Assembly (NCBI GenBank): GCA_963816435.1
Contig: CAWFKS010000014.1
Location: forward strand, 57,310 to 121,309
From: CAWFKS01 sp963816435
GTDB lineage: Bacteria > Pseudomonadota > Alphaproteobacteria > Rhizobiales > Rhizobiaceae
Direction: 5' to 3'
Length of the DNA stretch: 64,000 nucleotides
A program made the position numbers and the translations under genes. The notes below the pieces were generated by a model. The model did no database searches. It worked only from the letters and a program-made list of their open reading frames with translations, and was not told the origin of the DNA. Shown here one piece after another: positions 50,132-58,668 of the stretch (its first letter is position 1; every line of letters begins with the position of its first letter).

Positions 50132-51757
50132 TGAACCGCTTCGCCGAACTCCTCGACCGGCTGGTGCTGACGCCTTCGCGCAACGCCAAGCTGAAGCTGC
50201 TCGCCGACTATTTCGCCGCCACGCCCGATCCCGACCGCGGCTACGCGCTGGCCGCGATCGCCGGCGGCCTGTCGTTTTCGACCGTCAAGCCCGGCGTGCT
50301 GCGCGCGCTCGCCGCCGAGCGCATGGACCCGGTGCTGTTCGCCTATTCCTACGACTATGTCGGCGATCTCGCCGAGACGCTGTCGCTGGTCTGGCGGCCG
50401 CCCGAGGGCGTCGAGGAAGAGGACATGCCGCTGTCGGCGGTGGTCGAGTACCCTCCAGCGCACCAGCCGGTCCGACGCCGCCTCGGTCGTGTCCGGCCTT
50501 CTCGACCGGCTGGAGGTTCCGGCCCGCTTCGCGCTGATCAAGCTGGTCACCGGCGGGTTGCGCATCGGCGTGTCGGCGCGACTCGCCAAGCAGGCGCTGG
50601 CCGCCTTCGGCGACGTCGACACGGCCGAGATCGAGGAGTTGTGGCACGGGCTGGAGCCGCCCTACCGGCCGCTCTTCGCCTGGCTGGAAGGGCACTCCGA
50701 AAAACCCGCCAACGCGGCGCTGGCGCCGTTCCGGCCGGTCATGCTCGCCAACGCGGTCGCCGACAGCGATCTCGAAAAGCTCGATCCGGCCGACTATGCG
50801 GCGGAGTGGAAATGGGACGGCATCCGCGTCCAGGCGACCCGCGAGGGCGACGTCGCGCGGCTTTATTCGCGCACCGGCGACGACGTCTCGGGCGCCTTTC
50901 CCGATCTCGTCGAGGCGATGGATTTCGACGCCGTCATCGACGGCGAACTGCTGGTCGGCGATCCGACGACGGCGACCGGCACGTTCAACGACCTGCAGCA
51001 GCGCCTCAACCGCAAGACGGTATCGAAGTCGATGCTGACTGACTACCCGGCCTTCGTGCGCGGCTACGACCTGCTCCAGCTCGACGGCGAAGACCTGCGC
51101 CCGCTGCCCTTCGACGAGCGACGGGCGCGGCTCGAAGAATTCGCCAAGAGCCTCGACCCGCATCGCTTCGACCTGTCGCCGATGATTTCCTTCGACGACT
51201 GGTCCGAACTGGAGGAAAAGCGCCGCAACCCGCCGCACCCGGTGATCGAGGGCGTCATGCTGAAGCGCCACGACGCGCCCTACGTGCCCGGGCGGCCGAA
51301 GGGCCCGTGGTTCAAGTGGAAGCGCGATCCCCACACGGTCGACGCGGTGCTGATGTATGCCCAGCGCGGCCACGGCAAGCGCTCGAGCTTCTATTCCGAC
51401 TACACGTTCGGCGTCTGGGCCGGCCCGCCGGAGAGCCCGGAACTGGTGCCGGTCGGGAAGGCCTATTTCGGCTTCACCGACGAGGAGCTGAAACAGATCG
51501 ACAAATATGTGCGCGACAACACCGTCGACCGCTTCGGCCCGGTCCGCGCGGTGCGCGCCGAACCCGGCCACGGTCTCGTGCTGGAGGTCGCCTTCGAAGG
51601 GCTCGCCCGGTCGAAGCGCCACAAGTCGGGCGTGGCGATGCGCTTTCCCCGCATCTCGCGGCTGAGGTGGGACAAGCCGGCGGCCGAGGCCGATCGCCTC
51701 GAAACGCTGTTCGCGCTGATCGACACCGAGGAAGCCGAGGCGGCCGCCGCCTCGTGA
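50131..51757 (+). CDS. ATP-dependent DNA ligase of the damage-response set (frameshifted)
   Basis: Seals nicks using ATP; this LigC-like/cisplatin-response group works with the neighbouring nuclease, helicase and phosphoesterase. Corrected 541 aa. N-terminal helical DNA-binding domain (1-200), nucleotidyl-transferase domain with the catalytic Lys in EWKWDGIRVQ, EGVMLKR, and the OB-fold end. The break is at a CCC run, 50451-50453; removing one C gives VVEYLQRTSRSDAAS. Confidence 0.9.
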
Positions 51758-52901
51758 CTACTGCTTCAGCGAGACCTTGATCTCGAAGATGTCGATCGCC
51801 TTGCCGGTGTCGCCGACGTCCGTGTTGATGGCGATCGTGCCGCCGGCGCCCGGCTGCACGTCGGGCAGTTCGACCTCGAACAGATAGTCGCCCGGCGCCG
51901 TGGCGACCTCGTAGCGCTTGCGCCCGCAATCGCCGAGTTCCCCGAAATTGCAGGCCACCGACATCTGCGTCGGCTTGCCTTCCTCTGCGCGCGCGACGAT
52001 GTCGAACACGGCGCGTGCGCCCGGCGATTTCCTCGAGAATGCCCTGTCCGACGTCGAAGGCGACGGCGGCGCCGGACTGTCCGGAGCGAATGCGCAGGAA
52101 GCTCTGGCCTTCCTCGTCCATGATCTCGGCGGTCGCACCTGCAGGCGCGTTCACCTGGGTCGGGTCATCGGGCGAGAACACCGTCACCCATTCCGCCGGC
52201 TGCGCTTCGCCGGGCCCGGCCGCCGGCCCGCCCTCCTCGTCGGGCGTGAAATCCTCCGTCTGCGGCGGCGGGCTCGGGTGGCGCTCGCCGGGCGTGGTGA
52301 ACAGGCCGGTCTCGAAGGCCCACCAGCCGCCTATGGCGATCGCGGTCAGCAGCGTGACGATGATGAACATCGCCGCCCAGGGGCGGCGTCGGCGAACCTC
52401 CTCGACCGGCGCCTCGACGGTTTCCGTTCCGGCCAGAGACTCGGCGCGGTCGGCGCCACCCAGCGAGTGGGCCCGGTCAGCGCCGCCGAGCGAACCCGCA
52501 TCGGAGGGGGCGGTGGGCCGGGGTTCGGTCCGCGGCCGCTCCACCATCGGTTCGCGGGCGACGGGCTGCGGCGCGGCAGGCTTGGGTTCGACCACGGGTT
52601 CGGGCGCGGAGAGTTCTTCGTCCTCGGCGGCCGGCTCTTCCGCCGCCGGACGCTCGTCGTCCGCTGGCGGGGTTTCGGCCGGCGCCGCTCTTGCTGGGAT
52701 GAACTCGGACTCGATCGAGCGGACGAGGTTCTTGAAGCCTTCCTTGCGGCGGACGACCTCTTCTTCGGGAATGTCAGGATTGGCGGCGAGCGCCCGGTTG
52801 AGCGCCGCGAAGGCCGAGCGGTAGACCTTCTCGCGATAGGCGCGATCTTCGGGATCGCCGCGCTGGAAAGCGCCCCTGATCGCCTTTTCGAGTGCGTCCA
52901 C
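51758..52901 (-). CDS. membrane protein of unknown function (frameshifted)
   Basis: Corrected 380 aa. An N-terminal helical domain (about 1-60, ALEKAIRGAFQRGDPEDRAY) is followed by a Pro/Glu-rich linker with short tandem repeats of GADRA-x-SL type, one membrane helix at about 165-185 (MFIIVTLLTAIAIGGWWAF) and a C-terminal beta-rich domain. The start is GTG 52901. The frame breaks at a CCC run, 52020-52022; repair joins ILEEIAG to ARAVFDIVARAEEGK. Rhizobial family without known function. Confidence 0.8.
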
Positions 52902-53090
52902 GTGCCGAATCCCTTGCCGAGCGCACGGTGCTCGCCACATGGTTAGCCGCTGCCGCCCGTGCAATCAACGGGTTGTGGCCAAAGGCGCCCGTTCTGTCCA
53001 ACGGCGAGAACGCGTCGACGTTCCGGCTTGCGGCCCCTTGCACGTCGCTCGCCGGCCGCTTGCCGAGCGCGGCGCGATCTGCTTGAACCA

Positions 53091-53110
53091 TGACGTTTAC
53101 GAAAACGTCA
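53091..53110. promoter_or_regulatory. MerR-type operator before the nitronate monooxygenase gene
   Basis: TGACGTTT-acga-AAACGTCA: perfect 8-bp arms, 4-nt centre, 21 bp before the start codon. Arms are identical to the inner arms of the site at 37619-37640, so the same MerR protein is expected to bind. Its place next to the start suggests repression. Confidence 0.7.
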
Positions 53111-53131
53111 AAACACAAGCGGAGGCCGGAC

Positions 53132-54085
53132 ATGGCGTTGCCCGAAATTCTGAAGAACAGGCTGCGCATCCCGGTCGTCGCGTCCCCGATGTTCATCATC
53201 TCGCATCCGCCGCTGGTGCTGGCGCAGTGCAAGGCCGGCGTCGTCGGTTCGTTTCCGGCGCTCAACGCGCGTCCGGCCGCGCAGCTCGACGACTGGCTGT
53301 CCGAGATCACCGAGACGCTCGCCGCCCACGACGCCGCCCATCCCGAGCGGCCCTCGGCGCCGTTCGCGGTCAACCAGATCGTCCACAAGTCCAACGACCG
53401 TCTCGATCACGACGTCGCCATGTGCGTGAAGCACAAGGTGCCGATCGTCATCACCTCGCTCGGAGCCGTTCCCGAGGTCTACGAGGCGATCCATTCCTAT
53501 GGCGGCATCGTGCTGCACGACATCATTCACGACCGCCACGCCCACAAGGCGATCGAGAAGGGCGCCGACGGGCTGATCGCCGTGGCGACCGGCGCCGGCG
53601 GCCACGCCGGCACGCTGTCGCCCTTCGCGCTGATCCAGGAGATCAGGCAGTGGTTCGACGGGCCGCTGCTTCTGTCGGGCGCCATCGCCAATGGCGGCGC
53701 CGTTCTCGCCGCGCAGGCGATGGGTGCCGATCTCGCCTATGTCGGCTCGCCCTTCATCGCCACCGCCGAGGCCCGCGCCGACGATGGATACAAGCAGATG
53801 ATCGTGGACTCGAAGGCCGCCGACATCGTCTACTCCAACCTCTTCACCGGCGTTCACGGCAACTATCTGAAGGGCTCCATCCGCAACCAGGGGATGGATC
53901 CCGACAATCTGCCGGAATCCGATCCCTCGAAGATGAGCTTCGCCTCCGACACCACCAAGGCATGGCGCGACATCTGGGGCTGCGGGCAGGGCATCGGCGC
54001 GGTCGACAAGGTGGTGCCCGCCGCCGAGCTGGTCGACCGGCTGGCGCGAGAATACGAGGCAGCCAAGGCGCGCCTGGCGGCGTAG
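53132..54085 (+). CDS. nitronate monooxygenase family flavoprotein
   Basis: 317 aa, FMN-binding TIM barrel that oxidises nitronates or related carbon acids. Seen: VVASPMFIISHPPLVLAQCKAG, the GAGGHAGTLSPFALI loop near the FMN phosphate, and SGAIANGGAVLAAQAMGADLAYVG. It is under the same predicted MerR control as the beta-oxidation operon, and enoyl-reductase relatives exist in this fold, so an acyl-CoA-linked role is possible. GGAGG stands 9 nt before ATG 53132. Confidence 0.9.
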   Translation: MALPEILKNRLRIPVVASPMFIISHPPLVLAQCKAGVVGSFPALNARPAAQLDDWLSEITETLAAHDAAHPERPSAPFAVNQIVHKSNDRLDHDVAMCVKHKVPIVITSLGAVPEVYEAIHSYGGIVLHDIIHDRHAHKAIEKGADGLIAVATGAGGHAGTLSPFALIQEIRQWFDGPLLLSGAIANGGAVLAAQAMGADLAYVGSPFIATAEARADDGYKQMIVDSKAADIVYSNLFTGVHGNYLKGSIRNQGMDPDNLPESDPSKMSFASDTTKAWRDIWGCGQGIGAVDKVVPAAELVDRLAREYEAAKARLAA

Positions 54086-54132
54086 GGGAGGGGCGGCTGC
54101 CGCGCGCTATCTCCCCCCTTGCGGGGGAGAAA

Positions 54133-54187
54133 GTCTTTTCCTGCATTTGCGAGTGGGCTTGTCCCCGAGCAAATGCTTGGAAAAGAC
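54133..54187. repeat. 55-nt hairpin repeat
   Basis: Arms GTCTTTTCCTGCATTTGC and GCAAATGCTTGGAAAAGAC are near-perfect reverse complements around a 18-nt loop. It is preceded by CTCCCCCCTTGCGGGGGAG. Resembles intergenic repeats I recall from Mesorhizobium; may end transcription after the monooxygenase gene. Confidence 0.65.
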
Positions 54188-54207
54188 AAGAGAGGGGAAT
54201 TGAAGGG

Positions 54208-54294
54208 CGCGCCCTTCGTTCCCACCCCACCCGCGTTGGACCGCCTCGCTATTGCTCGGCAATCCTCCGCGACCTCCCCGTCGAGGGGAGGTAG
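54208..54294. repeat. right half of the 29-bp-arm element
   Basis: Matches the right half of the element at 22983-23131 almost base for base, including CCACCCCACCCGCGT and the terminal CCTCCCCGTCGAGGGGAGG. The left half is missing, so this is a partial copy. Confidence 0.75.
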
Positions 54295-54325
54295 AGACCC
54301 CGGCGCTTGAGCCCAGCCCCCAAAG

Positions 54326-54465
54326 CGTGGACAGCCGCGCAGGCTCCGCATCCGGCCAACCCCTTGTTCCTACTGACTACTCCCCATTCCCCACTCCCTC
54401 ATTTGTCCCCCTCTTCTCCACCTCCCTTACCATCGCCCTCAGTCCCTTCCGCGGGAACACCGGTC
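54326..54465. repeat. shared intergenic block, copy 2
   Basis: Second copy of the block at 23239-23375; shares CGTGGACAG, TACTCCCCATTCCCCAC, CCTCATTTGTCCCC and TCTTCTCC in order. Confidence 0.7.
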
Positions 54466-54737
54466 GCGACGGTGATTGCGTGGGGAGGGACCGGCGCCTC
54501 CGCCGATCGCGGCTAACGTGGCCTGATGTCCGGGGCGGCACTGCCCAAGGGTTCCCCTGGGGGTACTACCGGCCCCTGTGCGCTGGACGAGCGCTTAAGG
54601 GCACCCGGCGAGGCGGCGGTGATGAGCCGTCGCCGCTGGAGGAAGAGGCGGGCAGCGACGCGAATGTCGCTTGTCGCGGAAAACCTCCTGAAGCCGGGTG
54701 CTTGAAGCGGAACGGGCGGTGACCGCAAAAATCGCCG

Positions 54738-54885
54738 GACGGGCGGCCGCGAGGTCGCAACGTTACTACCCTTGATGAGCGTCCGAACGGCCGCCCGTCT
54801 TCCCACTTCCGGCGACCGGGAGTGTGTTCTTTGACAATGGCCAGACGGCTGCGTGCCGGGCGTGGCGATGAAGACGTATGTGCCA
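54738..54885. repeat. long-hairpin module, copy 2
   Basis: Stem GACGGGCGGCCG (54738-54749) with CGGCCGCCCGTC (54788-54799), loop containing GATGAGCGTCCG, then TTCTTTGACAATGG and GGCGTGGCGATGAAG as in copy 1. Spacing between hairpin and TTGACA block is shorter here. GGCGTGGCGATGAAGG recurs once more at 54996. Confidence 0.75.
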
Positions 54886-55041
54886 AGGCCGGGCGAAGCC
54901 CGCAAGGCCAACTGGCCGCCCGAGCCGATGCGAGGCCCTCGCGGAGCGCCAGCGCCGTCAGGCGCGAAACGGCGCGTGAGCGAAAGAAACAACCGGGCGT
55001 GGCGATGAAGGTGTTTGGGCGGACGGCGGTGCCGGCGAACT

Positions 55042-55217
55042 CCCTCCCCCTCGAGGGGAGGGTGGACCGGAGCGCAGCGACGGGACGGGTGGGGTAGCCT
55101 CGGCCGTGCTCGACGCAGGGATCTGCAGCGGCAATCAGCAGGCTGCGCAGCGCCCTTCCTTGTGCGACCCCACCCCGATCCGCTCACGCGGATCGCCCCT
55201 CCCCTCGAGGGGGAGGG
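55042..55217. repeat. MITE-like element with inverted ends, copy 2
   Basis: 176 bp; both ends and most of the interior match 22661-22830 (GGTGGACCGGAGCGCAGCG; GATCCGCTC-CGCGGATCG). Here it lies free between genes. Confidence 0.8.
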
Positions 55218-55420
55218 AGGCGCCGGCTGCCCGAGGACGCGGAGACGTGGCGGGCGCTCCCACAAGGGGTGAGGTTAGGGCGCGGACAAACCCACCCCGA
55301 TCCGATGCGCGCCTCTCCCTCCACTCGCAGGCGAGGCAAATCCCCCCGCCACGCCTTGACACGAATGCCGGCCGCCGCCCTATTTCAGGCGACCCGGAAC
55401 CCAGCCGAAAGCGACGGACG

Positions 55421-56419
55421 ATGCTCAAGACACCCTACCTGCTCTTTCTCGGCGACGCGCCCGACCAGCTCGCGGCCAAGGTCGCGCAGGGCATCAAGGA
55501 CTGGCGGCCCGAGTTCGCGCTCGGCCAGCTGCGGCTCGACGGTTGCAAGGCCGACCTGAAGCTTCCCGACATGGCGATCGCCGAGGCGCGCGCGGCCGGC
55601 GCGAAGACGCTGGTGGTGGGCGCGGCCAACCGTGGCGGCATCATTTCCGACACGTGGATCGCCACGCTGACGGAGGCCTGCCGGGCAGGCATGGACATCG
55701 CCTCGGGTCTGCACAACCACCTGACCGCCATTCCGGAACTCGTGGCGGCCGCCGAAAAGGCCGGCACCAGCCTGTTCGACGTGCGGGTGCCGCAGGCGCA
55801 TTATCCGATCGCCGACGGGCGCCGGCGCATCGGCAAGCGCTGCCTCGCCGTCGGCACCGACTGCTCGGTCGGCAAGATGTACACCGCGCTCGCCATGGAG
55901 CGCGAGATGGCCGCGCGCGGCATGAAGGCGACGTTCCGCGCCACCGGCCAGACCGGCATCCTGATCACCGGCTCGGGCGTGCCGCTGGATGCCGTGGTGG
56001 CCGATTTCATGGCAGGTGCGATCGAATGGCTGACGCCGGACAACGAGCCCGACCACTGGGACCTGATCGAGGGGCAGGGGAGCCTCTTCCATCCCTCCTA
56101 TTCGGGCGTGACCATGGCGCTCGTCCACGGTGGCCAGCCGGACACGCTGGTGCTGTGCCACGAGCCGACGCGCCAGCACATGCGCGGCCTGCCGCATTAC
56201 CGCCTGCCGTCGCTGGAACAGTTGCGCGACCTGGCGCTCGAGACCGCCCGCATCGTCAATCCGGCCGTCAGGGTGACCGGCATTTCGGTCAACACTGCCG
56301 CCCTTTCGGTGGAAGAGGCCAAGAAATGCCTCGCCGACATCGAGGAGCGCATGGGCCTGCCGACGGTCGACCCGTTCCGCGACGGCGCGGCCCGTCTCGT
56401 CGAGGCGCTCGAGGAGTAG
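55421..56419 (+). CDS. dgcN: DUF1611 protein, DgcN-like (D-amino-acid N-acetylation)
   Basis: 332 aa. The N-terminal half (1-120) is Rossmann-like; the C-terminal half has a P-loop-like GTDCSVGKMYTALAME segment and DLIEGQGSLFHPSYSGV. DUF1611 includes DgcN, which acetylates D-glutamate so that the epimerase DgcA can turn it into the L form. DgcA usually follows it; here ClpS lies downstream on the other strand and no epimerase is in the window. ATG 55421 is 203 bp after the repeat block. Confidence 0.8.
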   Translation: MLKTPYLLFLGDAPDQLAAKVAQGIKDWRPEFALGQLRLDGCKADLKLPDMAIAEARAAGAKTLVVGAANRGGIISDTWIATLTEACRAGMDIASGLHNHLTAIPELVAAAEKAGTSLFDVRVPQAHYPIADGRRRIGKRCLAVGTDCSVGKMYTALAMEREMAARGMKATFRATGQTGILITGSGVPLDAVVADFMAGAIEWLTPDNEPDHWDLIEGQGSLFHPSYSGVTMALVHGGQPDTLVLCHEPTRQHMRGLPHYRLPSLEQLRDLALETARIVNPAVRVTGISVNTAALSVEEAKKCLADIEERMGLPTVDPFRDGAARLVEALEE

Positions 56420-56424
56420 CGGCG

Positions 56425-56739
56425 CTACTCTTCCGGCTCGGTGGTGAACAGCAGCGGGAACCCCATCGACCGGCCGGCGTCGGTCGCCCGCGTCGCCTTG
56501 GTCTCGGCGACGTCCTTGGGATAGACGGCGACCACGCACACGCCCTTCTGGTGGGCGGTGATCATCACCCGGTAGGCCTGGTCCTCGGTCAGCTTGAACT
56601 CGCCCTTCAGCACGCTGACCACGAACTCGCGCGGGGTGAAGTCGTCGTTGACGAGGATCACCTTGTGCAGCTTCGGGCGCTCTACCTTCGGCTTGACCTT
56701 GGTGCGGCGTTTGGTGACGGTGTTCGGATCGTCGCTCAT
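56425..56739 (-). CDS. clpS: ClpS adaptor of ClpAP protease
   Basis: 104 aa. Delivers proteins with bulky N-terminal residues to ClpAP. Core LHKVILVNDDFTPREFVVSVL holds the Asn-Asp pair that grips the N-terminus, and VMITAHQKGVCVVAVYPKDVAETK is the ClpA-facing helix and strand. The unstructured first 20 residues are basic. No clpA follows in the window, so this is probably one of the separate rhizobial ClpS copies. Confidence 0.95.
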   Translation of the reverse strand: MSDDPNTVTKRRTKVKPKVERPKLHKVILVNDDFTPREFVVSVLKGEFKLTEDQAYRVMITAHQKGVCVVAVYPKDVAETKATRATDAGRSMGFPLLFTTEPEE

Positions 56740-56870
56740 GCGGGGATCGGCTCCCGTTCGCGAATGGTGCCGGCGGCGCAGTTGCCGGAGTTCGCCCCAA
56801 TTCTAGGGCGAAGATGGCGGCGAGGAAACCGGTCCGAAGCATTGGCGGTGTGCTGCCGGCCGGCATGGAA

Positions 56871-56890
56871 AGGGGCGCCGAAGCGCCCCT
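56871..56890 (-). terminator. terminator of the transporter operon
   Basis: AGGGGCGC-CGAA-GCGCCCCT perfect 8-bp stem; on the minus strand it is followed by TTTCC. Located 29 nt after the stop of the 45-aa membrane protein. Confidence 0.65.
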
Positions 56891-56918
56891 CCCGGTGTCT
56901 TCGTGTCAGGTCCGCCGA

Positions 56919-57057
56919 CTAGTTGAAGAGCGCCATCGCGTTGCCGATGGTCATCCACAGCCCCCACAGGAGCGGTATTCCGACCAAGAAGCCACGCGCC
57001 GATCAGCTTCCCGCTGCTCGTTCCTTCGCCGGAGGCGTTCGAGAAATTGTCCGTCAT
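56919..57057 (-). CDS. 45-aa membrane protein, transporter partner (frameshifted)
   Basis: Too short and broken to be noticed easily. After removal of one base at 56986-56987 it reads MTDNFSNASGEGTSSGK then one membrane helix LIGAWLLVGIPLLWGLWMTI and the end NAMALFN, stop at 56919. A tiny single-helix protein directly after an OFA-type transporter gene (12 nt) matches the small MFS-transporter-associated proteins seen beside oxalate/formate antiporters. Role presumably in stability or regulation of the transporter. Confidence 0.75.
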
Positions 57058-57069
57058 TTCCGTTCCTCC

Positions 57070-58449
57070 CTATGCGGCGGCTGTCTGCGGTTTGATGTGA
57101 TAGCGCTCGTGGACCGGGCGCATCATCAGGTTGAGTATGAACCCGACCGCAAGCAGGCCGGCCATGATGTACATGGTGACCGTGTAGGCGTCGGCTTTCG
57201 GCACGCCGCTGTCGATCTGGTACTGGCGGATGTAGTTGACCAGCACCGGACCGAGCACGCCGGCCGCCGACCACGCCGTCAGCAACCGCCCGTGGATGGC
57301 GCCGACATAGCGCACGCCGAAGACGTCGCGCAGATAGGCCGGGATGGTGGAGAACCCGCCGCCGTACATCGACAGGATGACCCCGTAGAACACGACAAAC
57401 AGGAACACGCTGCCGGTCTGGCCCGTCCACGGCACCGCCGCGTAGAGCACGATGCCGAGCAGGAAGAACACCGCGTAGGTGGTCTTTCGGCCGATATAGT
57501 CCGACGTCGAGGCCCAGAAGAAGCGGCCGAGCATGTTGAAGATCGACAGCAGTCCGACGAAGCCCGCGGCCGCTGCGGGCGTGATGCGGCCGGGGAACAT
57601 TTCCTGGCTCATCGCCGAGGCCTGGCCGAGCACGCCGATGCCGGCGGTCACGTTCAGGCAAAGCACGCCCCACAGAAGCCAGAACTGCGGCGTCTTGAGC
57701 GAGTCCTGCAGATGCACCTCGTTGGCGCTGACCATTGCGCTCTGCTTGACCGGCGGGGTCCAGCCTGCCGGCTTCCATCCCTCGCGCGGCACCCGAACGA
57801 TCGTCGCCCCGATCATCATGAAGATGAAGTAGACGACACCGAGAACGATGAAGGTTTCGGCGACCCCGATATGGTTCTCGGTCGTGAACAGCTTCATCAG
57901 GTAGACCGACAGTGGCGAGGCGATGAAGGCGCCGCCCCCGAAGCCCATGATCGCCATGCCGGTGGCCATTCCCGGCCGGTCCGGAAACCAGGTGATCAGC
58001 GTCTTCACCGGCGAAATGTAGCCGAGCCCCAGCCCGATGCCACCGAGCACGCCGTAGCCCAGATAGACGATCCACAACTGGTGCAGGTAGATCCCGAGTG
58101 CCGCCACGATGAAACCGCCGCCGAAGCAGCAGGCCGCAAACGCCATGGCCTTTCTCGGACCGACCCTGTCGAGCCAGCCGCCGCCGAACGCCGCGGCGAT
58201 GCCGAGTACCAGGATGGCGATCGAGAAGATCCAGCCGAGGCCGGTCAGCTTCCAGTCGGCCGGAGCCGACTCGGTGATTCCGATAAGCTTGGTCATCGGC
58301 AGGTTGAACACGCTGAACGCGTAGACCTGGCCGATGCAAAGGTGAATGCAAAGTGCCGCAGGCGGCACCATCCACCGGTTGAATCCCGGCTCGGCTACCG
58401 TATGCGAACGGTCAAGCCAGCTGCCGGCCCTCTCCTCCGTGATGCTCAT
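57070..58449 (-). CDS. OFA-family MFS transporter (oxalate/formate antiporter-like)
   Basis: 459 aa with twelve membrane helices. OFA marks: CIHLCIGQVYAFSVFNLPM in helix 1, GGWLDRVGPRKAM between helices 2 and 3, GYISPVKTLITWFPDRPGMATGMAIMGFGGGA. The family moves oxalate, formate or other monocarboxylates. Lies between ClpS and the cox-like operon; the cox-like enzyme may act on a substrate it imports. Followed by a 45-aa partner gene. Confidence 0.9.
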   Translation of the reverse strand: MSITEERAGSWLDRSHTVAEPGFNRWMVPPAALCIHLCIGQVYAFSVFNLPMTKLIGITESAPADWKLTGLGWIFSIAILVLGIAAAFGGGWLDRVGPRKAMAFAACCFGGGFIVAALGIYLHQLWIVYLGYGVLGGIGLGLGYISPVKTLITWFPDRPGMATGMAIMGFGGGAFIASPLSVYLMKLFTTENHIGVAETFIVLGVVYFIFMMIGATIVRVPREGWKPAGWTPPVKQSAMVSANEVHLQDSLKTPQFWLLWGVLCLNVTAGIGVLGQASAMSQEMFPGRITPAAAAGFVGLLSIFNMLGRFFWASTSDYIGRKTTYAVFFLLGIVLYAAVPWTGQTGSVFLFVVFYGVILSMYGGGFSTIPAYLRDVFGVRYVGAIHGRLLTAWSAAGVLGPVLVNYIRQYQIDSGVPKADAYTVTMYIMAGLLAVGFILNLMMRPVHERYHIKPQTAAA

Positions 58450-58621
58450 GTTTCCTCCACGGTATTTCTTGTTGGCGGAGGAAGGCTAGGCCCATGTCAA
58501 ATTGTCGCAATTCAAAAAAGTTGAACCTTTGCCGGAAGTCACAATTTTTTCCTGTGCCACGGCAAGTGAACAGTGGCGGACTTCTGCGAAGGGGCCAGCA
58601 TCCGTGCCGTAGCCAAGAGAA

Positions 58622-58641
58622 AAGGGCCCTTTCGGGCCCTT
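58622..58641 (-). terminator. rho-independent terminator of the cox-like operon
   Basis: Perfect 8-bp stem AAGGGCCC / GGGCCCTT with a 4-nt loop; on the minus strand it is followed by TTCTCTTGG after the stem's TT. It lies 28 nt after the coxM stop codon. Confidence 0.75.
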
Positions 58642-58668
58642 CGCTCGGCAAGTAGTGGCGCGGCGCGA

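Larger units (their letters stand above)
54086..55420. other. 1.3-kb repeat-filled intergenic region
   Basis: No credible gene. From left: a hairpin-bearing repeat (54133-54187), the right half of the 29-bp-arm element (54208-54294), the shared block (54326-54465), the long-hairpin module (54738-54885) with a further piece of it at 54996-55031, and a second MITE-like element (55042-55217). The elements of the 22.7-24.05 kb block recur here, though not all in the same order; the MITE-like element is at the other end. Confidence 0.8.
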
